Positions 1 through 6,579 of a DNA stretch of 9,595 bases are shown piece after piece. The position numbers and the translations under genes are program-made. The stretch covers positions 1 to 9,595 of the forward strand of contig JBDLII010000087.1 in assembly GCA_039714995.1 (NCBI GenBank), in the 5' to 3' direction. The notes beneath the pieces are model-generated. The model searched no databases, was not told the DNA's origin, and worked only from the letters and a program-made list of their open reading frames with translations. Each line of letters opens with the position of its first letter. Position 1 is the first letter of the stretch. This DNA comes from Sva-25 sp039714995. Its GTDB lineage: Bacteria > Pseudomonadota > Gammaproteobacteria > Chromatiales > Chromatiaceae.

Positions 1-5
1 ACATC

Positions 6-2192
6 CTACAGAATCTCCAGCGGGTCGACGTCGACCGACCATCTGAAGCGGCGCGCCTGCGGCTGCTGGCGCAGCCATTGCAGCCACTGCTTCAGCTGTT
101 GCTGCAGCACACTTCGATTGCCGGTTTGCAGCAGCAGGTGCCAACGAAATACCCCCGCCTTGCGCTCGATGAGCGCCGGCGCCGGCCCCCACAACTCGAT
201 ACCGGGTAGCAACTGTGGTGAGGTCTTGATGGCTGACTGCAGGAACTGTTGCACCTGTTTCGAGTCGCTGCCCTCTGCGCGGATCAGGGCCTGGTGTGCA
301 AACGGCGGCAGTCGGGCGTCGCGGCGTTGTTTCAGCTCTTCACGCGAAAAAGCCTCGTAGCCCCGGTGCAGCAGCGTCTGCAGCAGCGGGTTGTGTGGAT
401 GACGCGTCTGAATCAACACCTTGCCCGGTTTCTCTGCACGGCCAGCGCGCCCGGATACTTGCAGCAGCAACTGGGCAGTGCGCTCCGGTGAGCGAAAATC
501 CGGATTCAGCAATCCCTGGTCGGCATCGAGAATGCCGACCAGCGTGACGCGTGGAAAGTCATGCCCCTTCGCCAGCATCTGCGTACCGACCAAAATGCAG
601 GCCCCGGTGGCTTTGACCTGCTGCAGATGCTTTTCGAGGGAGCCTTTGCGGCGCGTCGAGTCCCGGTCGATGCGGATAACAGGTACTTCGGGGAAGATGT
701 CGCACAGATACTCCTCGAGACGCTCCGTTCCCTGTCCCTGGTAGATCATGCTCCCGGTGGCGCCGCAGTCGGGGCAGCGCTCCGGTTTTTGCAGCTGCTC
801 GCCGCAGTGGTGGCACCACAGACGTTGCAACTTCTCGTGCCATGTCATACGGGCGTCACAGTGACGGCATTCAGCAATCCAGCCGCAGGCATGGCAAGTG
901 AGCTGCGGCGCATAGCCGCGCCGGTTCAGAAACAGAATCACCTGGTGATCCTTGTCGATCTCTTCGTGGATGGATTTGATCAGGTCGGAAGAGACTCCGG
1001 CGCGCAGCCGCTGTGCACGGATATCGACCAGGCCGATATGCGGCGGTTTTGCTCCGCCAGCGCGCTGCCGCAGCCTGAGCCACTGATAGCGCTCCCTGAA
1101 ACAGTTCTGTACGGTCTCGAGTGAGGGCGTCGCCGAACCGAGCACCGCCGGAATGTTGCGCTGCCTGGCCTTCATGACGGCCAGGTCGCGCGCCGAGTAG
1201 CGAAACCCCTCCTGCTGTTTATAGGAGATGTCGTGCTCTTCATCGATGATGATCAGGCCGAGCCTGGGCATGGGGGTAAAGATCGCGGAGCGGGTGCCGA
1301 TCATCAGATCCGCCTGCCCGCGTTGCGCCAGCATCCAGGCCCTCTCCCTGTCGCCGCTGCCGAGACCCGAGTGGGAGATGGCGACAGAGCCGCTGATGCC
1401 GCGTTCGAAGCGAAGCAGCAGCTGCGGCGTCAGGGCGATTTCAGGAACCAGCACCAGTACCTGGCGTCCCCGGGAGATGATCCTGTCCGCCGCCTGCAGA
1501 TAGATCTCCGTCTTGCCGGATCCGGTGATGCCGTCCAGCAGCAGGGTGGTGTAATCCGTTGCTGCATTGATGGCATCGAGCGCCTGCAGTTGCTCCTCCG
1601 AGAGTTTCAGTTGCCTGGCGGTGTCCGGAAGGGCAGATGACGGTGATCTCTCGCAGCGCTCGATGCACCCCTTATGCTGCAGTCGTTTCAGCGCCGAACG
1701 GGTATCTCCCTCGAGACGCCGGATCTGTTCATCGGCCACGCAGCCGGGAGTCTCGAGCAGGCATTGGAGGATGCGTTGCTGAACCGGGGCATTTTTGAAT
1801 GCATCGACGGAGGTCTTACCGTGATGCGCCACTCGCCAGCCCTGTTCAACTGTCGGGTGAGGCTGTCTTGCGCTCCGCAGGCGGTTTGGCAAAGCCGCAT
1901 TGACCACCTCGCCAAGCGGGTGGTGGTAATAGTCAGCGCACCACTCCAGAAAATCACGCTCCTGCTGATCCAGCAAGGGTGTGGAGTCGACGATCATGTC
2001 GATGGATTTCAATGTATGCGGCGAAGCGCTGCTGTCGCCGTCACAAACCTCCCAGATCATGCCGATACGACTTCCCCGACCAAAGGGAACCCGTACCCGG
2101 CAGCCGGGGTGCAGCGCCCTGGCGGATTCGCCGGCTGGCAGGTAGTCAAACAGGCCAAACAGCGGAGCCGCCACCGCCACCTTAATAATCAC
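6..2192 (-). CDS. priA: Primosomal protein N' (PriA), replication-restart helicase
   Basis: PriA is a superfamily 2 3'-5' DNA helicase that recognises stalled forks and D-loops and reloads DnaB through PriB/DnaT. Numbered from the GTG at 2192 (728 aa; E. coli PriA is 732 aa), the N-terminal DNA-binding region starts IIKVAVAAPLFGLFDYLPAG. Walker A GITGSGKT lies at about 221-228, close to E. coli K230, and the DEEH box is in IIIDEEHDISYKQ. Eight zinc-binding cysteines follow as CHAC, CRHC, CHHC and CPDC pairs, then the helicase C-lobe with QVSGRAGRAEKPG and a PriA-type C-terminus. The frame is open upstream to another GTG at 2273, giving 27 extra residues without family character. Neither GTG has a good Shine-Dalgarno, so the inner one is chosen from protein length and alignment. 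The stop codon TAG is at 6-8. Family assignment is very secure; the start is moderately so. Confidence 0.96.
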   Translation of the reverse strand: MIIKVAVAAPLFGLFDYLPAGESARALHPGCRVRVPFGRGSRIGMIWEVCDGDSSASPHTLKSIDMIVDSTPLLDQQERDFLEWCADYYHHPLGEVVNAALPNRLRSARQPHPTVEQGWRVAHHGKTSVDAFKNAPVQQRILQCLLETPGCVADEQIRRLEGDTRSALKRLQHKGCIERCERSPSSALPDTARQLKLSEEQLQALDAINAATDYTTLLLDGITGSGKTEIYLQAADRIISRGRQVLVLVPEIALTPQLLLRFERGISGSVAISHSGLGSGDRERAWMLAQRGQADLMIGTRSAIFTPMPRLGLIIIDEEHDISYKQQEGFRYSARDLAVMKARQRNIPAVLGSATPSLETVQNCFRERYQWLRLRQRAGGAKPPHIGLVDIRAQRLRAGVSSDLIKSIHEEIDKDHQVILFLNRRGYAPQLTCHACGWIAECRHCDARMTWHEKLQRLWCHHCGEQLQKPERCPDCGATGSMIYQGQGTERLEEYLCDIFPEVPVIRIDRDSTRRKGSLEKHLQQVKATGACILVGTQMLAKGHDFPRVTLVGILDADQGLLNPDFRSPERTAQLLLQVSGRAGRAEKPGKVLIQTRHPHNPLLQTLLHRGYEAFSREELKQRRDARLPPFAHQALIRAEGSDSKQVQQFLQSAIKTSPQLLPGIELWGPAPALIERKAGVFRWHLLLQTGNRSVLQQQLKQWLQWLRQQPQARRFRWSVDVDPLEIL

Positions 2193-2196
2193 AGGC

Positions 2197-2217
2197 TGTG
2201 GATAACTTTGTGGAAAA
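2197..2217 (-). promoter_or_regulatory. Two tandem DnaA-box matches upstream of priA
   Basis: On the minus strand, TTATCCACA (2205 to 2197) is an exact match to the consensus DnaA box. TTTTCCACA (2217 to 2209) fits the looser TTWTNCACA form. They have the same orientation and are 12 bp apart, and the nearer one ends 4 bases before the preferred GTG start of priA. If the longer priA reading frame were used, they would lie inside coding sequence. Binding and regulation are inferred from the motif only. Confidence 0.5.
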
Positions 2218-2447
2218 GCCTTGATGTGTTGCCATGAATCGTCACTTTTACTGCCCGAATAGCATTTAACCACTTGTTTTGTGGTTGATTGTGAATCGCT
2301 GAAAAAACAATAAGATATGCTAGATCAGAAGATTCTGAAATAGTAACTTAGTAAAAACCCTGATTTCATCCGCTCTACTGCGGTGCATGTGTAAAACTCA
2401 GCACAGCCTGAATCACTTTGGGAAACTGTGAATGTCTTCCCGGCATC
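2218..2447. other. Intergenic stretch with no recognised gene
   Basis: This AT-richer stretch lies between priA and the antiporter gene. I see no convincing ORF or RNA gene. A short palindrome, TCAGAA-GA-TTCTGA (2325-2338), is present and could be an operator or chance. The priA promoter should lie here, but no clear -35/-10 pair stands out. Confidence 0.4.
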
Positions 2448-2532
2448 TCATTTCGACCGCAGGGAGAAATCTTAACCCTGTGAAAAACCGGCATGTAATG
2501 CGTTCAAGGATTTCTCGCTTTGCTCGAAATGA
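2448..2532. repeat. Dispersed-type palindromic repeat (TCATTTCGA...GAGAAATC)
   Basis: The left arm (2448-2473) and right arm (2506-2532) are imperfect inverted repeats. Both carry the blocks TCATTTCGA and GAGAAATC, separated by a variable 7-base segment, and surround a 32-base centre. The wording 'TTTCGA..GAGAAATC' resembles palindromic repeats that I recall as scattered through many bacterial genomes. It lies just beyond the 3' end of the antiporter gene and could fold as a hairpin in that transcript. Mobility is inferred. Confidence 0.7.
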
Positions 2533-2551
2533 CAATCAATTTGAATTCCCT

Positions 2552-3517
2552 CTAACGCAGAACAGATGTAATAATCCAGCCCTGGTAACCGCTGTAGGCC
2601 ATGAGCAGCAGCACTCCGCCGACTCGGGAGATACGGTGAGTCCCTTTCAGCGACCAGGCAACGCCGCCAATGGCAAGGGTCAGTACCAGCATGACCGGCA
2701 TGTCGCGGGTGAGGACTTCACTTGAAACCGGGCCGGCCGCAACCAGGCCTGGAATCGACAACACGGCGAGAAGATTGTAGAGATTTGAGCCCAGCACATT
2801 GCCGATTGCCAGGTCGTGTTCATTTTTCAAAGCACTGGCGATACTGGCGGCAAGCTCTGGCAGGCTGGTGCCGAGGGCAACGATCGTCAAGCCGATAACG
2901 AGGTCGCTGACGCCAAGCCGTACGGCAATGCCGACAGCTCCCCACACCAGCATCTTGGATGCCACGAGTAAACCGGCCAAACCAAGAAGCAGCCACAGGA
3001 TGGCTTTGGCGGTTGGCATCTCTTCAGGGAGTTCGCTCTCGATTTCAGCGGCGAGGACTTCATCGGCGCCCGCGGAGGCAACCCGCCACATGTAGAAGAG
3101 GACGACAAACAGCAGCAGCAGCAGAATCAGACCGTCATGGAAGCCAAGTTCGCCATCAATGAGCAGCAACAGGGAGAGCAGGGTGACGCCAACGACAATC
3201 GGGTATTCACGGCGCAGCGTAGTCGAGGCGATCGTCAGCGGAACGATGATGGCGGTCAGGCCCAGTATCAGGCCGATGTTGGCGATGTTGGAGCCAATGG
3301 CGTTGCCGATTGCCAGGCCGGGATTTCCGCCTAAGGCAGCCATGCCGGAGACCAGGATCTCGGGAGCTGAGGTGCCAAAGCCGACTATGGTGAGGCCTAT
3401 GACCAGTGTCGATACGCCGAAATTATGCGCCAGCGCCGCGGCGCCGGCTACAAAGCGGTCGGCGGTGAAGACCAGTAGTACAAGACCGCCCAGGATGGCG
3501 GCAAGTTCAGTCCACAT
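2552..3517 (-). CDS. Calcium/sodium antiporter, CaCA family (YrbG-like)
   Basis: This is an inner-membrane cation antiporter of the Ca2+:cation antiporter superfamily, expected to extrude Ca2+ (or K+) in exchange for Na+ or H+. The 321-aa length matches bacterial YrbG proteins (about 325 aa). The sequence shows the internal duplication of the family: alpha-1 repeat GFGTSAPE at 46-53 followed by GNAIGSNIAN at 71-80, and alpha-2 repeat ALGTSLPE at 214-221 followed by GNVLGSNLYN at 239-248. About ten hydrophobic segments flank a central acidic cytoplasmic loop (about 145-170). The acidic residues in the two TS-PE motifs are the ion-binding glutamates of the family. The ATG at 3517 has only a weak Shine-Dalgarno (GGA). 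A repeat-like element begins close upstream, so the native promoter may have been altered. Ion specificity cannot be told from sequence. Confidence 0.93.
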   Translation of the reverse strand: MWTELAAILGGLVLLVFTADRFVAGAAALAHNFGVSTLVIGLTIVGFGTSAPEILVSGMAALGGNPGLAIGNAIGSNIANIGLILGLTAIIVPLTIASTTLRREYPIVVGVTLLSLLLLIDGELGFHDGLILLLLLFVVLFYMWRVASAGADEVLAAEIESELPEEMPTAKAILWLLLGLAGLLVASKMLVWGAVGIAVRLGVSDLVIGLTIVALGTSLPELAASIASALKNEHDLAIGNVLGSNLYNLLAVLSIPGLVAAGPVSSEVLTRDMPVMLVLTLAIGGVAWSLKGTHRISRVGGVLLLMAYSGYQGWIITSVLR

Positions 3518-3540
3518 AGTACGGTGTCCAGTCCATATTG

Positions 3541-3655
3541 TCAGGCTCAGTTGGTTTGTCAGCGTTCAAGGGCAGGCGCAGCTCGCAGCAAATGGCTGGC
3601 TCCTTTGCAAGAGATGCTGACTTCATCAGCAACGCATTCAGGGGCTGATTGTTTC
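3541..3655. repeat. Diverged relative of the left hairpin of the 6576-6848 element
   Basis: This segment aligns without gaps to 6601-6670 for 70 bases at about 49 identities, including the shared block TTGTCAGCGTTCA. After a roughly 13-base insertion the alignment resumes at GCAACGCA and continues through GGGGCTGA. The inserted part forms its own small hairpin, TGCTGA-CTTCA-TCAGCA. Flanking terminal repeats like those of the other copy are not convincing. It lies between the antiporter start and the promoter region of the sulfur-globule-like gene. Confidence 0.6.
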
Positions 3656-3706
3656 AGATCACGGGCGAGGAGACAAGAATCAGATCCATGCGTGTAGCCC
3701 GGGCTC

Positions 3707-3780
3707 TATACATTTCCCGGCAGCTGGTATATAATTATTCCGTGAAATACTTCTATAAGTTGTTTTAATTGTGCTATACT
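3707..3780 (+). promoter_or_regulatory. Candidate sigma-70 promoters for the sulfur-globule-like gene
   Basis: TATAAT at 3730-3735 is preceded at 17 bases by TATACA (3707-3712, four of six matches to TTGACA). A second -10-like hexamer, TATACT, is at 3775-3780 but has no good -35. Either would give a short leader for the gene at 3827. The gap 3656-3706 holds nothing else that I recognise. Confidence 0.35.
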
Positions 3781-3826
3781 TATTGTCGCGTTTCAATAAT
3801 CTACATTTTTTGCTTGGGAGAACGAC

Positions 3827-4297
3827 ATGAAAAAACCTTTTGCATTGGCGCTTGTAGCTGCGTTCGCCGTTGCGGCGGCATCCAGCGCTACAGCCTTCTG
3901 GAGCGACGACGACGACGATTGGTGGCGCGCCCCTTGGGATGACTATAACGACTACGACGAGTGGGATCCAAGATACTGGATGGAAGAGATGGAAGACATC
4001 TTCGACGACGACGATGACGACTACTGGCGTTATGGTGGTTACGGCGGCTATGGTGGTGGTTATGGCCCTTACGGCCCACCGATGGGTATGGGCGGCTATG
4101 GTCCTTACGGCCCACCGATGGGTATGGGCGGCTATGGTCCTTACGGTCCTCCAATGGGCATGGGTGGTTATGGTCCGGCCCCTTATGGAGCCCCGGCGCC
4201 TGCACCTTATGGAGCCCCGGCGCCTGCACCTTATGGAGCCCCGGCGCCTGCACCCTACGCAGCGCCTGCCCCGGCTCCTGCAGCACCGGCACAATAA
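3827..4297 (+). CDS. Secreted Gly/Tyr/Pro-repeat protein, likely sulfur globule protein
   Basis: This 156-aa protein has a clear Sec signal peptide (KK, then a hydrophobic Ala/Val core), with cleavage predicted after ATA at residue 23. The mature part begins with aromatic and acidic sequence (FWSDDDDDWW), an acidic domain to about residue 66 with a second Asp run, and a GYGG segment. Then come three 12-residue repeats YGPYGPPMGMGG (79-114) and three 8-residue repeats PYGAPAPA (119-142), ending in Ala/Pro. Signal peptide plus small Gly/Tyr/Pro repeats is typical of the periplasmic proteins that coat sulfur globules in Chromatium-type sulfur oxidisers (SgpA/B/C), where they have a structural role. 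The strong acidic blocks are less usual. GGGAG at 3816-3820 supports the ATG at 3827, and the gene appears monocistronic. Another structural or calcium-binding secreted protein is possible, because low-complexity sequence limits certainty. Confidence 0.65.
   Translation: MKKPFALALVAAFAVAAASSATAFWSDDDDDWWRAPWDDYNDYDEWDPRYWMEEMEDIFDDDDDDYWRYGGYGGYGGGYGPYGPPMGMGGYGPYGPPMGMGGYGPYGPPMGMGGYGPAPYGAPAPAPYGAPAPAPYGAPAPAPYAAPAPAPAAPAQ
4061..4168 (+). repeat. Tandem repeat, 36 bp x 3, in coding sequence
   Basis: Three head-to-tail 36-bp units (4061-4096, 4097-4132, 4133-4168) encode YGPYGPPMGMGG. The first two differ by one silent base (GGC/GGT), while the third has several silent changes. This suggests a recent duplication of the first two and selection on the peptide. 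Confidence 0.95.
4181..4252 (+). repeat. Tandem repeat, 24 bp x 3, in coding sequence
   Basis: Three identical 24-bp units (4181-4204, 4205-4228, 4229-4252) encode PYGAPAPA. A decayed fourth unit follows (PYAAPAPA). Perfect identity at silent sites implies recent slippage or unequal recombination, so copy number probably varies between strains. Confidence 0.95.
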
Positions 4298-4336
4298 GCG
4301 TGTGCTGACTGATCATCGATTGTGATGATCGCCGTC

Positions 4337-4365
4337 AATCAGCCCGGATTCTTTCCGGGCTGATT
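4337..4365 (+). terminator. Terminator hairpin after the sulfur-globule-like gene
   Basis: A perfect 12-bp stem (AATCAGCCCGGA at 4337-4348 with TCCGGGCTGATT at 4354-4365) encloses a 5-base loop. It lies 40 bases past the stop codon. The following tract is C/T-rich rather than pure T, so termination may be imperfect. A smaller hairpin, GATCATC/GATGATC (4311-4330), precedes it. Confidence 0.75.
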
Positions 4366-4495
4366 GCGCTCCCCCCTTCCCTCTCTCCTCCTCTTTATAT
4401 TCAATCCTTCCTCCTCAGGGTAATGCTGCCCACTGCTCCCCTGAACTTCCATCCTTCCGCTTCAATCAGAGTTACCATAGTGAACTACTATTGGT

Positions 4496-4524
4496 TTGGT
4501 TGTTACAATTAACTTTGCTATTTC
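4496..4524 (+). promoter_or_regulatory. Candidate extended -10 promoter for rubrerythrin
   Basis: TTGGTT (4496-4501) and TATTTC (4519-4524) are spaced 17 bases, and an upstream TG (4516-4517) makes an extended -10. Just upstream is a short inverted repeat ATAGT-GAACT-ACTAT (about 4477-4491) that could be an operator. The leader holds a small hairpin ATCCAG/CTGGAT (4550-4568). The rest of 4366-4597 shows no gene. Confidence 0.35.
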
Positions 4525-4597
4525 TATTTCCTCGATTAGACTCTGCGTTATCCAGTCTTTCTCTGGATGAAACTACTCACTATTTGGAGGAAATCAT

Positions 4598-5017
4598 ATG
4601 TCACTCAAAGGTTCACAAACCGAAACCAGTTTAAAGGATGCTTTTGCCGGGGAGTCCCAGGCCAATCGCCGCTATCTCTATTTTGCTGCCAAGGCTGATG
4701 TTGAAGGCTACAATGACGTTGCGGCTGTTTTTCGCTCAACGGCTGAAGGAGAAACCGGACACGCGCACGGCCACCTGGAGTATCTCGAAGAGGTGGGTGA
4801 CCCGGCAACCGGTCTGCCGATCGGCGGCACCGGCGACAACCTGAAGTCAGCGATTGCCGGCGAGACGCACGAATATACCGACATGTATCCGGGAATGGCG
4901 AAAACCGCCCGTGATGAAGGCTTTGACGAGATCGCGGACTGGTTTGAGACCCTGGCAAAAGCCGAGCGCTCCCACGCCAACCGCTTCCAGAAAGCCCTGG
5001 ATGCGCTTGACGACTAG
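4598..5017 (+). CDS. Rubrerythrin (diiron domain only)
   Basis: This is a cytoplasmic ferritin-like diiron protein; rubrerythrins reduce hydrogen peroxide to water with electrons from rubredoxin-type donors. The 139-aa protein is a four-helix bundle without the C-terminal CxxC...CxxC rubredoxin domain. All expected metal ligands are visible with family spacing: E19 (GES), E52 and H55 (ETGH), E89 and E92 (GETHE), E123 and H126 (ERSH). Start ATG 4598 follows an excellent GGAGG (4586-4590). It precedes a CCG-domain iron-sulfur protein and a DUF3501 gene in the same direction. The missing rubredoxin domain means the electron donor must be external, and the downstream iron-sulfur protein is a candidate (inference). 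Confidence 0.93.
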   Translation: MSLKGSQTETSLKDAFAGESQANRRYLYFAAKADVEGYNDVAAVFRSTAEGETGHAHGHLEYLEEVGDPATGLPIGGTGDNLKSAIAGETHEYTDMYPGMAKTARDEGFDEIADWFETLAKAERSHANRFQKALDALDD

Positions 5018-5034
5018 CTGGTTAACAGACGGAA

Positions 5035-5056
5035 ACGCATTTTAAGAAAACTGCGT
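5035..5056 (+). terminator. Weak hairpin after rubrerythrin
   Basis: ACGCA (5035-5039) pairs with TGCGT (5052-5056), and an inner TTTT can pair with AAAA beside one bulged base. There is no T-run after it. It could be a weak terminator or an mRNA-stabilising 3' hairpin. Confidence 0.3.
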
Positions 5057-5072
5057 CATTCCTTGTCAGGTA

Positions 5073-5177
5073 GCAGGGTTGGGATTCGCCTTTCAGGGCT
5101 GTATAAAACAGGGGTGTTTTATCAGAGCGTACAGGGATGTATTCACAGCGGCCCTGAAAGGCGGGTCCCAACCCTGC
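5073..5177 (+). repeat. Long inverted repeat with inner hairpin upstream of the CCG-protein gene
   Basis: The arms 5073-5099 and 5151-5177 are 27 bases each with 25 matches. The two mismatches would be G-U pairs in plus-strand RNA, so an RNA stem would be fully paired. The 51-base loop carries a second hairpin, ATAAAACA-GGGG-TGTTTTAT (5103-5122), and the segment GCGTACAGGGATGTATTCACAGCG split across 5127-5150. That segment resembles dispersed palindromic repeats I recall from gammaproteobacterial genomes. It lies in the gap between rubrerythrin and the downstream gene, so it may affect read-through or transcript stability. Confidence 0.75.
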
Positions 5178-5250
5178 GCAGACTCATGCAAATCACGGAT
5201 GCCAGCTCGATTGATGGCGTGATACCAGGTCCACAAAAAAGAGAACCGCT

Positions 5251-6579
5251 ATGGCAACCACTCGCGAAGGCAGCCTCGAGGCGCCCACACGCCATCCTCT
5301 GAACTGGCAGCAGCCGGAATTCTATGACAAGGAGAACCTCTTCACTGAACTGGAGCGGGTATTCGACATCTGTCATGGATGCCGCAGGTGCGTCAGTCTG
5401 TGCCACGCGTTCCCGACACTGTTCGATCTGGTCGATGAGTCTGACACCATGGAGGTCGATGGCGTCGCCAAAGAGGATTACTGGAGTGTCGTTGATCACT
5501 GCTATCTGTGTGATCTCTGCTACCTGACGAAGTGCCCCTATGTGCCGCCGCATGAGTGGAATGTCGATTTTCCGCACCTGATGCTGCGCGCCAAGGCGGT
5601 CAGATTCAAGCAGCAGGGTGCGCCGCTGCGTGACAAGGTGCTCAGCAGCACCGACAGGGTCGGCCAACTTGCCGGCATCCCGGTGGTGTCGAACCTGGTC
5701 AACAGCGCCAATGCAAACAGCGGTTTTCGCAAGATGCTGCAGAGCAGTTTCGGCGTCAGCGCCGATGCCGTGCTGCCGAAGTATCATAGCAAGAGTCTGC
5801 GCCAGCGCCTTGCACCGGTCAGCGGTGAAGACGCCAAGCCTGCCGGCAGGACGACTGGCCGGGTGGCGCTTTTTGCCACCTGCTACGGTAACCGCAACGA
5901 TCCCCGCATCGGCGAGGATCTGAAGGCGGTGTTCGAACACAATGGCATTCCGGTCACTCTGGCCCCGAAGGAGCAGTGCTGTGGTATGCCCAAGCTCGAA
6001 CTGGGTGATCTCGAAGCCGTCAGGCGGGCCAAGGAGGCGAATATACCGGTGCTGGCAAAACTGGTCGACGAGGGCTGGGATATCGTGGCGCCCGTCCCCT
6101 CTTGCGCCCTGATGTTCCGGGAGGAGCTGCCGCTGATCTTTCCAGATGATGCGGATGTTATCAAGGTGCAGCAGGCCATCTTCGATCCCTTCGAGTACCT
6201 GATGCTGCGCCACAAGCACGAGTTGTTGAAAACAGATTTCAAACATCCGCTGGGGAGAATCGCCTACCAGGTGGCCTGCCACCAGCGTGTACAGAAAATC
6301 GGGCACAAGACCCGTGACCTGCTGCAGCTGGTTCCCGATACCGAGATCGATACTATCGAGCGCTGTTCAGGGCATGACGGCACCTATGCAGTCAAAGTGG
6401 AGTTTCATCAGATCGCGATGAAGATCGCCCGTCCGGTGGTCAACAGGGTGCGCAAGTTCGAGGCAGACTATCTGACCAGCGACTGCATCATGGCGGGTCG
6501 CCATATCGCCCATGGCCTCGATGACGGTACCGAAGCGATGCACCCAATGACCCTTATTCGTAAAGCTTACGGTATCTAG
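5251..6579 (+). CDS. Iron-sulfur oxidoreductase with two [4Fe-4S] sites and CCG domains (HdrD/GlpC-like)
   Basis: This 442-aa soluble protein has two ferredoxin-type cluster motifs, C41-C44-C47-C51 and C84-C87-C90-C95. Two cysteine-rich CCG-type domains follow: C211...CCG (243-245)...C285, then C343...C372...C412. This is the architecture of HdrD, GlpC and related proteins, which pass electrons between quinones or carriers and a substrate or disulfide. In the second domain the CCG signature reads RCSG, so one cysteine is replaced and only the first domain appears complete. The ATG at 5251 has a poor Shine-Dalgarno (GAGAA). Rubrerythrin lies upstream and DUF3501 downstream, a gene order I recall from many proteobacteria. 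A role in supplying electrons for peroxide reduction is inferred; the substrate is unknown. Its stop codon TAG is formed at the left end of an inserted repeat element. Confidence 0.88.
   Translation: MATTREGSLEAPTRHPLNWQQPEFYDKENLFTELERVFDICHGCRRCVSLCHAFPTLFDLVDESDTMEVDGVAKEDYWSVVDHCYLCDLCYLTKCPYVPPHEWNVDFPHLMLRAKAVRFKQQGAPLRDKVLSSTDRVGQLAGIPVVSNLVNSANANSGFRKMLQSSFGVSADAVLPKYHSKSLRQRLAPVSGEDAKPAGRTTGRVALFATCYGNRNDPRIGEDLKAVFEHNGIPVTLAPKEQCCGMPKLELGDLEAVRRAKEANIPVLAKLVDEGWDIVAPVPSCALMFREELPLIFPDDADVIKVQQAIFDPFEYLMLRHKHELLKTDFKHPLGRIAYQVACHQRVQKIGHKTRDLLQLVPDTEIDTIERCSGHDGTYAVKVEFHQIAMKIARPVVNRVRKFEADYLTSDCIMAGRHIAHGLDDGTEAMHPMTLIRKAYGI

Noticed and set aside
561..2237. Two 187-codon plus-strand frames (561-1124 and 1674-2237)
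   Set aside because: Both are antisense shadows of priA, which is certain from its helicase and zinc motifs.
2197..2370. Possible chromosomal origin next to priA
   Set aside because: Only two DnaA-box matches are present, and no dnaA, dnaN, gidA or further boxes are seen, although the neighbouring sequence is AT-rich.
4061..4252. Possible CRISPR-like array
   Set aside because: The repeats are contiguous without spacers and are in-frame coding repeats.
3680..4294. 204-codon minus-strand frame with Arg/Gly/Ser/Ile repeats
   Set aside because: It is the reverse reading of the tandem repeats of the sulfur-globule-like gene, which has a signal peptide and ribosome site on the plus strand.
5143..6306. 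387-codon open frame on the minus strand
   Set aside because: It lies antisense to the CCG-domain gene, whose cysteine motifs are unambiguous. The antisense product shows no family features and arises from codon bias of the sense gene.
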